From NCBI RefSeq assembly GCF_001611555.1, contig NZ_LSGP01000020.1, forward strand, positions 218,001 through 282,000: a stretch of 64,000 bases of DNA. Reading direction: 5' to 3'. The stretch comes from Anaerosporomusa subterranea (GTDB lineage Bacteria; Bacillota; Negativicutes; Sporomusales; Acetonemataceae). The notes under the pieces are model-generated. The model saw only the letters and a list, made by a program, of their open reading frames with translations. It did not search any database and was not told where the DNA came from. A program made the translations under genes and the position numbers. How positions within the stretch are numbered: position 1 is the stretch's first letter; every line of letters begins with the position of its first letter. Shown one piece after another: positions 1 to 8,495 of the stretch.

Positions 1-90
1 ATTTGCTAGAATCTTTTTTCATATCCTCAAATCATCAAGTCTGCCAAACCCCATTACGACATATATACTAGTAAAGGGGGGAGTGCGTGT

Positions 91-393
91 ATGTATGATA
101 TTCTTGTCCGTAGTGCAGCCTATGTATGGGAGTTTACCAAAATCTTGTGGGAAGGCACGATTGGCTTCTTTGCCCCAGGCCAGTTCGGATTTCTGTTAAT
201 TCTTTTTTGCGCAGTAGCGCTACTGGGTAAGTATGGAAGCAGAGCGTTGCAAAAGAGGTGCCTGTTCCGGACGACAAGGATATTCACACGAGTAGTTCAG
301 GGATGTGGGGCTTTAATCATTTGCTTTGCTGCTTTTCAGGTGATTCAAGCCGTTTATCCGCTGGTGGTAAAAGCCGTAAGTGCAATTAAGTAG
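91..393 (+). CDS. Small membrane protein of unknown function
   Basis: I do not recognise this 100-residue protein. Two hydrophobic stretches (about residues 31-46 and 70-90) separated by a basic segment with several Arg/Lys suggest a two-pass inner-membrane protein. The ATG follows a strong AAAGGGGGGAG ribosome site, and an intrinsic terminator follows closely, so it is probably a single-gene transcript. No signal peptide cleavage site, catalytic motif or Cys pair is visible. Calling it a gene rests on the ribosome site, the membrane-like composition and the terminator. Confidence 0.65.
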   Translation: MYDILVRSAAYVWEFTKILWEGTIGFFAPGQFGFLLILFCAVALLGKYGSRALQKRCLFRTTRIFTRVVQGCGALIICFAAFQVIQAVYPLVVKAVSAIK

Positions 394-418
394 TTGCTAT
401 ATAGAGAGAAATACAATG

Positions 419-450
419 AGGGCTCTAGCGATTGGCTAGGGCCCTTTTTC
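419..450 (+). terminator. Intrinsic terminator after the small membrane protein
   Basis: GGCTCTAGC pairs with GCTAGGGCC (one G-U pair) around a short loop and is followed by CTTTTTC. Confidence 0.8.
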
Positions 451-705
451 GACCGTCTAAAGACTATAACAGTAGAAGTTCGTTAGCGCGAAGCCCGCGA
501 AGCGCGCAAGCTTCGCAAAGCGGTATTTTTACTATATAAAATGCCTTTGCGCTCTTCGACTCTTCGCGATCACTTTAACCGCTATACGTTCTTCGTCCCT
601 CCAAAGACACGTCAGTGGTCTTTCTTAACCATGTCAGAAGCTAGAGCAGGAAATTCCAGACCTGACAGGGAAAGCTCTACTTATCTATGTGTGGGAGGAT
701 CAATT
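451..705. other. Intergenic leader of the 5'-nucleotidase gene
   Basis: No gene is supported here. Positions 485-525 hold a GC-rich patch with repeated GCGAAGC/GCTTCGC units that can fold on themselves. An open frame continues upstream of the nucleotidase start to 541 but has no ribosome site and an unlike composition, so I treat it as untranslated leader. Confidence 0.4.
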
Positions 706-1611
706 ATGCCGACAACATTAGACAATAAACTAGTGGTCGCGATTTCATCGCGGGCGTTGTTTGATTTAGATGAGAGCAACCGGCTGTTTGAGAACGAAGG
801 GGTAGAAGCCTATGCCCGCTACCAAATGCAGCATGAAGAGGAGACATTGGATTGCGGTGTTGCCTTCCCGTTGATTCGACGGCTGTTGGCGTTACGTTAT
901 CCGGAGACGCAAGAACCGGCGGTGGAGATCGTCTTGGTGTCAAAGAATGACCCCAACACCGGGCTGCGGGTTTTTAATTCCATTGAGCATCATCGGTTAG
1001 ATATCACACGGGCTGCCTTCACCAACGGCCGCTCGCCGTATCAATATCTCAGTGCCTTTCGAGCAGATCTGTTTTTGTCCGCTAACCCGGATGATGTACG
1101 GTTAGCACTGGCGAACGGTTATGCCAGTGCGACTATTTATACTGATTTGCAATTTACTGATGACGAAAGCGGTGAAATCCGAATCGCCTTTGACGGTGAT
1201 GCGGTAATTTTCAGTGATGAAGCTGAGCGGGTGTATCAAGAGCATGGGCTGGCAGAGTTCGTGCGACATGAAGTCGAGAAAAGTGACATCCCATTGCCGC
1301 CAGGACCGTTTAAGCCATTTCTTGAAGCGCTTAACAAAGTCCAGCGATCTTACCGCAACTCGGCGGAGATGCCGATCCGCACCGCGCTCGTGACGGCCCG
1401 CAGTGCGCCGTCCCATAAACGAGCGATTAAGACGCTGCGGTCTTGGGGAGTGCGCATTGATGAGGCGTTCTTCCTCGGCGGCTTAGACAAGGCGCCGATC
1501 TTGGATAAGTTTAAGCCGCATATATTCTTTGACGACCAACAGACGTATTGCCAAAGCGCGTCAAGAGTAGCGCCGACAGGGCATGTGCCGAGCGGCGTAA
1601 AGAATGAATAA
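706..1611 (+). CDS. 5'-nucleotidase, cytosolic type I-like
   Basis: Predicted cytosolic nucleotidase of the PF06189 family (eukaryotic cN-I and bacterial relatives), which removes the 5'-phosphate from nucleoside monophosphates. The N-terminal block with SSRALFDLDES, the central FDGDAV segment and the C-terminal FFDDQ near residue 275 match the family layout, and 301 residues is the usual bacterial length. I chose the ATG at 706 because GTGGGAGGAT lies just upstream and the family starts at this point. The frame is open for 55 more codons upstream but these look non-coding. The stop codon lies inside a long palindrome shared with the convergent gene. Family assignment is good; substrate preference is unknown. 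Confidence 0.85.
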   Translation: MPTTLDNKLVVAISSRALFDLDESNRLFENEGVEAYARYQMQHEEETLDCGVAFPLIRRLLALRYPETQEPAVEIVLVSKNDPNTGLRVFNSIEHHRLDITRAAFTNGRSPYQYLSAFRADLFLSANPDDVRLALANGYASATIYTDLQFTDDESGEIRIAFDGDAVIFSDEAERVYQEHGLAEFVRHEVEKSDIPLPPGPFKPFLEALNKVQRSYRNSAEMPIRTALVTARSAPSHKRAIKTLRSWGVRIDEAFFLGGLDKAPILDKFKPHIFFDDQQTYCQSASRVAPTGHVPSGVKNE

Positions 1612-1644
1612 GGTGAGGCCTTAAGGCCTCACCTTATTCATTCT
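1601..1644. terminator. Perfect 44-bp palindrome, bidirectional terminator
   Basis: Bases 1601-1622 are the exact reverse complement of 1623-1644, with no mismatch. The palindrome contains the last codons and stop of the nucleotidase gene and the last codons and stop (1638-1640) of the convergent gene. AT-rich flanks on both sides make it usable as a terminator in both directions. Confidence 0.75.
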
Positions 1645-2153
1645 ACTAGTATTTCACGGAAAATAATCTGCCCGCTGCCTGTCGCTGGGTTGCTGATATT
1701 AATATAGAGACGCTTGCCCGGAAGTTTTACGATAATGATGTCATGGCTGACGCCGTTTATCAGCCGCTTGTCCATCGCAAACTCAGCATGGGTATTGCCT
1801 TCTTTTACAAGTTCATTCATCAGAGTGGTTATTATTTTTCCCTGACCGACATCAAAGACATTGCCACGTTCGCGCTCAAGTTGAACAACTTTTCCATTTT
1901 GAAAAGTGACTATGCCAAGCACCTTGCCTGACTTGCCCTTGGTCTGAACCGTATAAGAACCAGACTGCCCACTGACCGGTTGCAGGTCAAATGTGCCATG
2001 TAAGTGTGACAAAGCTTGGTTGCTCGCTTGTCCAAGCGTAATTTGGATTCCGTCAAAATCCATTTCTCGCGGTGATCCCGCGAACGTCATCGGCATAGAT
2101 AATAGCAGCAGAACCGCCACTCCAATCCAAATCCTCGTCATTCGAGCCAACAC
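1638..2153 (-). CDS. Secreted protein of unknown function
   Basis: About 171 residues. The N-terminus is a classical signal peptide: Arg residues, then a Val/Leu-rich core, then a likely cleavage after TFA-G. The mature part is beta-rich and polar, with no Cys and no motif I recognise. I prefer the GTG start at 2153 because GGGAGGG sits 7 bases upstream. A longer TTG start at 2195 has no ribosome site. It is transcribed divergently from the large MalT/SARP-type regulator and may share a control region with it. It probably acts in the periplasm or at the cell surface. Function unknown. Confidence 0.6.
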   Translation of the reverse strand: MLARMTRIWIGVAVLLLLSMPMTFAGSPREMDFDGIQITLGQASNQALSHLHGTFDLQPVSGQSGSYTVQTKGKSGKVLGIVTFQNGKVVQLERERGNVFDVGQGKIITTLMNELVKEGNTHAEFAMDKRLINGVSHDIIIVKLPGKRLYINISNPATGSGQIIFREILVE

Positions 2154-2343
2154 ACTGAATCCCTCCCGAAACTCTTTTTTGCCATTATTCGGCAACGAGG
2201 GTTGAAGTCCTGCTTGAATTTACCGCCGAGAGTAAGAGAAGCAGTTTCCAAACAATAAGTCCCAATTTTTTGCAGGAATTTTTTTCTATAACGAGAATAT
2301 TCAAACAGATAGACCGGCCAACGGCAAGACAGGTGGTTGTGAA

Positions 2344-5300
2344 ATGGCAAATGTATATACTCCTTTATTTGCTGCGAAGTTTTTGCGGCCTAAGCTGGCC
2401 AAACATGTGATTGAGCGGCCCCAGATCGTGCAAAAGGTAAGAGAAGCCACGCGGGTTCCGTTGACAGTGATCCGTGCAGGTGCGGGCTATGGCAAGACAA
2501 CCTTGCTAAATCAGGCTTTTAGCGATAAACAGGCTGACGTGCTTTGGATCAATTGCAGTGAGGAGGACAGTGCGGCGCAGACGTTTTTGCTGCATGTCGC
2601 TCACGCCCTGCTTAGGCGCTTTCCAGAGATCGGCGAACATACTTTGCACATGTTAACCTGGGATGAGCGGCAAGGCTCTGTCGATCCGGCAGCAGCGATT
2701 GGCGAACTAGCTGAACAGTTAGGGCGGAAGCTGAACCGTGACACAGTCATTGTTCTTGACGATTACCAGATGGTTGACGATCACTCCGCAGTTCACAAAC
2801 TGGTGGAGCAATTTGTCGAGCAACTGACTGACCGGATTCACGTCATTATTGCTTCCAGGGAGAAGGCGCCTCTGCCCGGGCTCGCGATTAAGCGAGCCAA
2901 CGGATTGGTCCTTGATATCGATGAGACAGATATGGCCTTTAAACAAACCGAAATTCAGGAGCTATTTCAAACTCAATATGCTTTGCCGCTGGATGAGCGA
3001 ATGGCAGCTAGCCTGTCCGCAAAGACGGAAGGCTGGATTATGGCTTTACATATGTTAGGCCAGCTAATGCGCAAGGGCTGTTCCTGGGAGTCAGCGTTGG
3101 CCTCTTTGCCGCAGTCGATGATGGAGCTGTTCGAATACTTACTGGCTGACTACTTAGCGAATCAATCAGAACAGACCCGCCTATTCCTGCGTCAGACTGC
3201 TGTGCTTGAACTGATGCAGGGTGAAGATTGTGATGCGATTTTTGACAGGGAAAAATCATCCGAATTACTAAAGAGTCTCGAAACCAAGGGTTTGTTTACT
3301 TTTCGTATCGGCGATGGCATGTATCGCTACCATCACTTGTTCCGTGGTTATTTGCGGCGGATGTCAGGCTTTACACCAGCCGAGTTGGCCAAGCTACATT
3401 ATAAAGCTGCGGCCCGCTACAGGCAAAAAGATGACCGTAGGCAAGCGGTAGAACATCTGCTGGCAGGAAAGTTTTACAGTGATGCCATTGAACTCATGAA
3501 GGGCATGACTGGCGAGTTGATGACCAGTGGGCTGCAGGGGGAACTGCAGCGATGGCTTGATTTACTGCCTGCTGAATTGTTGTCGTCGGCGCCAGAACTT
3601 ATTTTATGTCGTGGCGATATGTACCGCCTAGCCGGAGATTTTGCCGCCGCGCAAGAGTGCTACGCTTTGGCTGAAGCTGGCTTTACCAATTTGGGCAGTG
3701 TAGTGGGCCATTATCAGGTGGCCAAAGCGTACGCGTTGGTGTATCTCGACACTGTGCAGCCGGTGCTGGCTGAGCGGTATTTAATGCAGGCGCTTGACTT
3801 GGTGGATAAAAGCCGCGCTCAAGAGAGGGCGCGTCTCTATCAACTGTTAGCGGAAAATATGGTTAATCAGGGCCGGGCTGAAGAGGCTGCTTCTCTGTTT
3901 CACCAGGCCAATGAACTGTTCATGGAAGACAGCCGTGGTGACGTGGAAGCGCGGATGAATCTGCGAACCGGGCGACTTCATATGGCGAAAAGCATATTGA
4001 ACCGCCAGACAGGCAGGCGCAATCCGTATCCATTGCCCCGCTCACACCGTGAGACGCCGCTGCTGCTCGGATTGCTGAACGCGTTTATGGGCGAAGTGGA
4101 TGAAGCCTGGGCCAATGCTCAGGAAGGCCTGAATATCGGCCTCAGTATGAAAGCCGTGTTTGTGCAGGCTGTCGCCTATATGCGGTTAGGACACGCCAAG
4201 CAGCTAAAGTCCTGGACTGAAATGACGGAAGCCGTTGAATGCTACCAACAGGCGCTGGATATTGTTTCTTCACTGGGAGTGGAAAAAGGCAAGGCTGAGC
4301 CGTTATTTGGCTTGTGTGTACTATACGGCCATCATGGCAGTCAGGAAATTGCCTTGCGCTATGGTATGGAGGGACTGCGGGTCAGCAAGCAAGCAAAAGA
4401 TGACTGGATGGTAGCGATGAACGAATTGGCAATCGCGATCGCTTATTATAAATCTGCGTCCTATGAACAAGCTCAAGGTTGGGCTGACCGCGCTCACCAG
4501 TCGTTTGTGCGTTGCGGCGATAGCTACCTGTCGACAGTGGCCATGTTTTGGTTGGCAATGACAGCGGCTGTGACTGGTGAGCAAGCGACTTTTCGCCGCG
4601 TCGGCGAAAGTCTTTTAACCCGGACTCAGGCCAATGATCTTGATTTTCTGTTTACCCGGCCAACCATTTTAGGGCTGCGCGATCCGCAGGAAGTCATACC
4701 GCTGTTGTTGCTGGCCGAACAGGAAGGTATTTGCCGGACATATGTAACTGCCTTGCTGGCAGACTTAGGATCAACCGCCGGTCTTGAGCGACACCCCGGC
4801 TATACGCTGCGGGTGCAGGCCCTGGGCCAGTTTCGCGTCTGGCGCGGTCTTGAGGAAATTCGTGCTAAAGAATGGCAGCGAGAAAAAGCTAAACAGCTGC
4901 TGCAGTATTTCGTTACCTGCCGCAAGCAACTGATTCATAAAGAGCAGCTAGTTGAAGCTTTATGGGGTGAAGCCGGTTCAGACGGGGACTTTAAAGTGGC
5001 GATGAACGCTTTGATCAACGCGCTTGAGCCTTCGCGCAGCGCAAGGACTAATTCTTTTTATATTTTGAAGCAGAGCAGCTCGTATGGTCTGAACTTGGCC
5101 ACCGGAATTCAGCTGGATGTGGACGAATTTGAAAGTTATATTTCACGCGGCGCCCGCATCGCAGCTAAGGACCCTGAGCAGGCCATTCGCCTATATCGCC
5201 TGGCGCTCAATCAATACAAAGGCGATTTTCTGCCTGAGTGCTGTTATGAAGATTGGTGTCAGGAAGAGCGGGAACGGCTATTGATGCTCTACATCACAAC

Positions 5301-5568
5301 TGCAGAGCGCATGGCGCACATGCTGTTCGAGAGAGGCGAAAGCGAGGAGTGTATTTCCCTGTGCCTGCGTATTATTGGCAAGGACAGCTGTTGGGAGGAG
5401 GCATACCGCCTGTTGATGCAGTGTTACTATCGGCAGAACAACCGGGCCATGGTTATCCGGGTGTATCGCCAGTGCCGCGATAATTTGATGTCTGAATTGG
5501 GCGTGCCTCCAGCCAAGGAAACAAGTGAATTATTTAAAAAACTATCTGTTTCTGACGAGAACATTTAG
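2344..5568 (+). CDS. MalT-like STAND regulator with SARP-type DNA-binding C-terminus
   Basis: Predicted ligand-responsive transcription activator of 1074 residues. The N-terminus is a STAND/MalT-type ATPase with Walker A GAGYGKTT (about 46-53) and Walker B VIVLDD (135-140). It is followed by a winged-helix linker and a long helical TPR-like array (about 380-780). Instead of the LuxR helix-turn-helix of MalT, the C-terminus has an OmpR-like winged helix (about 820-905) and a bacterial transcriptional activation domain (about 910-1065), the arrangement found in SARP regulators. Known family logic is that the TPR array senses an inducer, ATP drives oligomerisation, and the SARP part binds tandem repeats overlapping the -35. 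Such repeats lie 15 bp after its stop and again at 14420, so it probably activates the neighbouring genes. Confidence 0.85.
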   Translation: MANVYTPLFAAKFLRPKLAKHVIERPQIVQKVREATRVPLTVIRAGAGYGKTTLLNQAFSDKQADVLWINCSEEDSAAQTFLLHVAHALLRRFPEIGEHTLHMLTWDERQGSVDPAAAIGELAEQLGRKLNRDTVIVLDDYQMVDDHSAVHKLVEQFVEQLTDRIHVIIASREKAPLPGLAIKRANGLVLDIDETDMAFKQTEIQELFQTQYALPLDERMAASLSAKTEGWIMALHMLGQLMRKGCSWESALASLPQSMMELFEYLLADYLANQSEQTRLFLRQTAVLELMQGEDCDAIFDREKSSELLKSLETKGLFTFRIGDGMYRYHHLFRGYLRRMSGFTPAELAKLHYKAAARYRQKDDRRQAVEHLLAGKFYSDAIELMKGMTGELMTSGLQGELQRWLDLLPAELLSSAPELILCRGDMYRLAGDFAAAQECYALAEAGFTNLGSVVGHYQVAKAYALVYLDTVQPVLAERYLMQALDLVDKSRAQERARLYQLLAENMVNQGRAEEAASLFHQANELFMEDSRGDVEARMNLRTGRLHMAKSILNRQTGRRNPYPLPRSHRETPLLLGLLNAFMGEVDEAWANAQEGLNIGLSMKAVFVQAVAYMRLGHAKQLKSWTEMTEAVECYQQALDIVSSLGVEKGKAEPLFGLCVLYGHHGSQEIALRYGMEGLRVSKQAKDDWMVAMNELAIAIAYYKSASYEQAQGWADRAHQSFVRCGDSYLSTVAMFWLAMTAAVTGEQATFRRVGESLLTRTQANDLDFLFTRPTILGLRDPQEVIPLLLLAEQEGICRTYVTALLADLGSTAGLERHPGYTLRVQALGQFRVWRGLEEIRAKEWQREKAKQLLQYFVTCRKQLIHKEQLVEALWGEAGSDGDFKVAMNALINALEPSRSARTNSFYILKQSSSYGLNLATGIQLDVDEFESYISRGARIAAKDPEQAIRLYRLALNQYKGDFLPECCYEDWCQEERERLLMLYITTAERMAHMLFERGESEECISLCLRIIGKDSCWEEAYRLLMQCYYRQNNRAMVIRVYRQCRDNLMSELGVPPAKETSELFKKLSVSDENI

Positions 5569-5582
5569 AATTATTGGAATTT

Positions 5583-5616
5583 TTGTAACTCAATTGTAAC
5601 TACTCCTCTCTAAACT
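5583..5616 (+). promoter_or_regulatory. Candidate SARP operator and promoter, copy 1
   Basis: TTGTAACT at 5583-5590 is repeated at 5594-5601, an 11-bp period. Nine bases separate the second repeat from a -10-like TAAACT (5611-5616), and the repeats occupy the -35 position. The same layout recurs at 14420-14453. The regulator assignment is inference from the adjacent gene. Confidence 0.65.
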
Positions 5617-5682
5617 TAGGTTAAACGCAAGCGAGAGCGGCGAATTTACTCTGTTTGCAGCGTTTGGGAGAGGAGTGAGTTT

Positions 5683-6717
5683 ATGACTAAGGCGGCAAGG
5701 CATATCGGCGTTGTTGGCACCGGAGTGTATCTGCCGGCGACATACATGACCGCCAAAGAAGTGGCAGAAGCCACTGGCGGACGTTGGGCTGAGGCTGATG
5801 TCGTCAGCAAGCTTGGCTTTAGCAAAAAAACGATTCCCGGTCTGGATGACGGCACGCAAGACATGGGCGTGCGCGCAGCTAACGATTGCTTGCTGCGAAC
5901 CGGCGTTGACCCTCAGGAGCTCGATCTGATACTTTGCATTGGTGAGGAGTGGAAAGAGTATCCACTGACTACATCTGGCATCTATATTCAGGAGCAGATC
6001 GGCGCCTGCCGCGCCTGGGCGATTGATGTGCAGCAACGCTGCTGCAGTTGCGTGGCTGCCATGAAAATTGCCAAAGATATGATGCTGGCTGATCCGAAGC
6101 TTAACACCGTAATGGTTGTTGGCGGTTATCGTAATGGCGACTTTGTCAACTACCAGGACCCTGCGATGTCGATGATGTATAATCTAGCCGCAGGCGGCGG
6201 CGCGATCATCCTGAAAAAGGACTATGGCCGCAATGCACTGCTGGGTTCGCATCTGATGACAGATGGGTCGTTAGCGCGTGATGTTGGCGTGCGCTATGGC
6301 GGTACGGCTGAACCGATTAGCGGGGAAAACCTGGGTAAAGCGTATAAATCCTTGCAAATTTTTGATGAAAAGCATATGAAAGACCGCTTAAATGTGGTGT
6401 CTATGGATAACTGGCTGTTGTGCATCGATCAGGCAGCTGAAGAGTCCGGCTTGACTCGCCGTGACATCAGCTATCTGGCTGTATTGCATTTTAAGTATTC
6501 CATGCATAAGCACATGCTGGAGCTACTTGGACTGTCGGAAGAACAGTCTGTCTATCTATCTGAATTCGGTCATATCGGACAGATTGACCAAATCCTCTCG
6601 CTGCAACTGGCACTCGAACAAGGCAAGGTTCAAGACGGAACCGTTATTGCCATGATCGCGGCCGGAATTGGTTATGCCTGGGCAGCGAATATCATTAAAT
6701 GGGGACCTGTTTCCTAG
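5683..6717 (+). CDS. KAS III (FabH)-like condensing enzyme with Cys-His-His site
   Basis: Thiolase-superfamily protein of 344 residues with the FabH fold signature. The nucleophile position is Cys120 in a Cys-rich QRCCSC segment. The catalytic His of FabH is kept (His269 in VLHFKY), but the FabH Asn position is His297 (FGHIGQ), giving a Cys-His-His set more like KAS I/II. Family members condense or cleave acyl thioesters. No acyl carrier protein or fatty-acid genes are nearby; instead there are a CoA-transferase and importers. I therefore expect it to act on a CoA thioester in catabolism or in making a specific acyl product, not in bulk fatty-acid synthesis. GGGAGAGGAG precedes the ATG. It is the first gene under the putative SARP promoter. 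Confidence 0.75.
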   Translation: MTKAARHIGVVGTGVYLPATYMTAKEVAEATGGRWAEADVVSKLGFSKKTIPGLDDGTQDMGVRAANDCLLRTGVDPQELDLILCIGEEWKEYPLTTSGIYIQEQIGACRAWAIDVQQRCCSCVAAMKIAKDMMLADPKLNTVMVVGGYRNGDFVNYQDPAMSMMYNLAAGGGAIILKKDYGRNALLGSHLMTDGSLARDVGVRYGGTAEPISGENLGKAYKSLQIFDEKHMKDRLNVVSMDNWLLCIDQAAEESGLTRRDISYLAVLHFKYSMHKHMLELLGLSEEQSVYLSEFGHIGQIDQILSLQLALEQGKVQDGTVIAMIAAGIGYAWAANIIKWGPVS

Positions 6718-6841
6718 CTTCGGCTATGCCGCTCTTGTGTGCATTGCTAGTTGGAAACAGCCGCCAATGCATAGCGGGAGTGGAATATATGTCGATTGCC
6801 AGCGTAAATAGAAAACGATAATTTTAAGTGCCAAGGTTAGT

Positions 6842-6876
6842 AAGCAAGGCGCCTAACCAGGGTGCCTTGCTTTCTT
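6842..6876 (+). terminator. Hairpin before the CoA-transferase gene
   Basis: GCAAGGC (6844-6850) pairs with GCCTTGC (6864-6870), with further pairing inside, followed by TTTCTT. It may terminate the KAS III-like transcript or attenuate the next gene, whose ribosome site lies 20 bp downstream. Confidence 0.6.
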
Positions 6877-6903
6877 ATTGCCAAAAATCAGGAGGCGTTA
6901 TTG

Positions 6904-8199
6904 ATGGATCATCAGGCGATGTTTCGTAACAAACAGATCAGCAGGGAGCAAGCCCTGGACAAAGTGAAGACAGGCGATCATATCGTGGTCGCCATGGCGG
7001 GTGCGGAGCCGCAGGGTTTTATGAGCGCATTGCACACTTGCTCGCCACGAGTCAAAGATGTGGTCATTTCCACTTGTTTGAACATGCAGAATTACCCATT
7101 CTTCGTTGACCCTGCCATGAAAGGCCATTTCCTCAATGAAGGCTGGTTTTACAACCCGGCCATGCGCAAGGCGCAGGCTCAGCAAACCGTGTCCTTTATT
7201 CCTAACAACCTGCACTTTGCCGGCAGCAAGCGGCTGGCACACCGCAAACCTAGCATCTTTGTCGGCATCTGTACTCCGCCTGACAAGCATGGCTATGTTT
7301 CTTTAAGCTTGAGCTTGACCTATGAACAGGAAATGATCGAAAACGCCGATCTGGTTATTCTCGAAGTGAATGCAAATATGCCGCGCACCCTTGGCGAAAC
7401 GGCAGTACATGTGTCGGCAGTCGACTTTTTTATTGAACACACGATACCGGTGCCTGAATTAGCGGTGATTGAGCCAAGTGAGAAGGATCGGCGGATCGGG
7501 GAATATATCGCCGATTTGGTCGAGGACGGCTCGACCATCCAGCTCGGCATCGGCGGTATCCCGAACGCTGTCGCGCAAGGACTAATGAGTAAGAAAGACC
7601 TGGGTATTCATACCGAGATGTTCACCGACGGTATGGTGGATCTGTACCAGGCTGGAGTTATCACCAACCGAAAAAAAACGCTGCATCGCGGCAAGATGGT
7701 GGCGACGTTCGCTCTAGGAACGAAAAAACTCTATGACTTCATTGACGATAATCCGGCAGTGGCATTGATGCGAGGCTGCCAGGTCAACGACCCCTTTGTT
7801 ATCGGTCAGAATTATAAAATGGTATCGATTAATACCACGATGGAGATTGACCTAACCGGCCAGTGCTGCTCAGAGTCAATCGGCCACAGTCAATTTAGCG
7901 GCACAGGCGGTCAGGCAGATACTGCCATCGGCGCTCAGTTGTCTCCAGGCGGCAAGTCAATCATTGCCCTCTATTCAACAACTAAAAATGACTCGATTTC
8001 AAAGATTGTGCCATTATTGACTCCGGGAGCGGTTGTGTCCCTGCAGCGCAATGATGTGGACTATGTTGTTACCGAATACGGCGTTGCCCAACTGCGCGGC
8101 ACCTCGGTGCGTCAGCGCGTAAGCCGTCTAATCGCCATCGCGCATCCAGCCTTCCGCGACCAGCTAGCCGCTGAGGCGGAAAGGCTGCAGATTTGGTGA
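6904..8199 (+). CDS. Acetyl-CoA hydrolase/4-hydroxybutyrate CoA-transferase family
   Basis: Family I CoA-transferase of 431 residues, the AbfT/Cat-type single-chain group that moves CoA between a carboxylic acid and acetyl-CoA, or hydrolyses acetyl-CoA. The catalytic Glu is in HTEMFTDG at residue 238, the same number as in the Clostridium aminobutyricum 4-hydroxybutyrate CoA-transferase. The GIGGIP and C-terminal VVTEYGVA/LRG segments are also present. The ATG at 6904 is preceded by GGAGG with 8-base spacing; an upstream in-frame start at 6862 would lie inside the terminator hairpin. Beside the importers and the KAS III-like genes, a role in CoA activation of the imported acid is plausible. 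The actual acid is not readable. Confidence 0.85.
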   Translation: MDHQAMFRNKQISREQALDKVKTGDHIVVAMAGAEPQGFMSALHTCSPRVKDVVISTCLNMQNYPFFVDPAMKGHFLNEGWFYNPAMRKAQAQQTVSFIPNNLHFAGSKRLAHRKPSIFVGICTPPDKHGYVSLSLSLTYEQEMIENADLVILEVNANMPRTLGETAVHVSAVDFFIEHTIPVPELAVIEPSEKDRRIGEYIADLVEDGSTIQLGIGGIPNAVAQGLMSKKDLGIHTEMFTDGMVDLYQAGVITNRKKTLHRGKMVATFALGTKKLYDFIDDNPAVALMRGCQVNDPFVIGQNYKMVSINTTMEIDLTGQCCSESIGHSQFSGTGGQADTAIGAQLSPGGKSIIALYSTTKNDSISKIVPLLTPGAVVSLQRNDVDYVVTEYGVAQLRGTSVRQRVSRLIAIAHPAFRDQLAAEAERLQIW

Positions 8200-8203
8200 T
8201 AGT

Positions 8204-8386
8204 ATGGATCAAAACAGTATCGTCATGTCCTATATGGTCCGCTGCACGGTAGAACCCAATGGCTGCTTCCGGGTCTTCACCCGCCAAATCGCCAGCGGCG
8301 AAGAACACCATTTCAGCAGCCTTGAAGATGCCTTCGACTATATCGGGCAGCAAATGAAAGAAGCGCAGGAAGAGTCAGGTCAATAA
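8204..8386 (+). CDS. Small protein of unknown function
   Basis: A 60-residue acidic frame beginning 4 bases after the CoA-transferase stop, in the same operon direction, so it could be translated by coupling; its own ribosome site is weak. It has one central Cys and an amphipathic C-terminal helix, and no recognised domain. It could be a real accessory subunit or a chance frame. Confidence 0.4.
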   Translation: MDQNSIVMSYMVRCTVEPNGCFRVFTRQIASGEEHHFSSLEDAFDYIGQQMKEAQEESGQ

Positions 8387-8445
8387 ATCGATGTCAAGGG
8401 CACCCTCCGTGCCGTAATCTTTCGTATCACAATCATCCGTATCTA

Positions 8446-8478
8446 GGCCGTTCAGATGCTGAGGGCATAGCAACGGCC
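8446..8478 (+). repeat. Short hairpin resembling the ends of the large intergenic element
   Basis: GGCCGTT (8446-8452) pairs with AACGGCC (8472-8478). The GTTCAGATGCT inside resembles the right end of the large element family in reverse. It lies just before the ribosome site of the first importer permease and may be a decayed copy. Confidence 0.35.
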
Positions 8479-8495
8479 GATAAAGGAGGCATATC

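Noticed and set aside
541-705. N-terminal extension of the 5'-nucleotidase
   Set aside because: The frame is open, but there is no ribosome site at 541, the sequence is unlike the family, and GTGGGAGGAT sits just before the ATG at 706.
5583-5616. TTGTAACT repeats as part of a terminator for the regulator gene
   Set aside because: They are direct, not inverted, repeats and recur with the same spacing to a -10 at 14420, where no gene end explains them.
5683-6717. Calling the KAS III-like genes fabH of fatty-acid synthesis
   Set aside because: Catalytic positions differ from FabH and no acpP, fabD or fabF genes are nearby.
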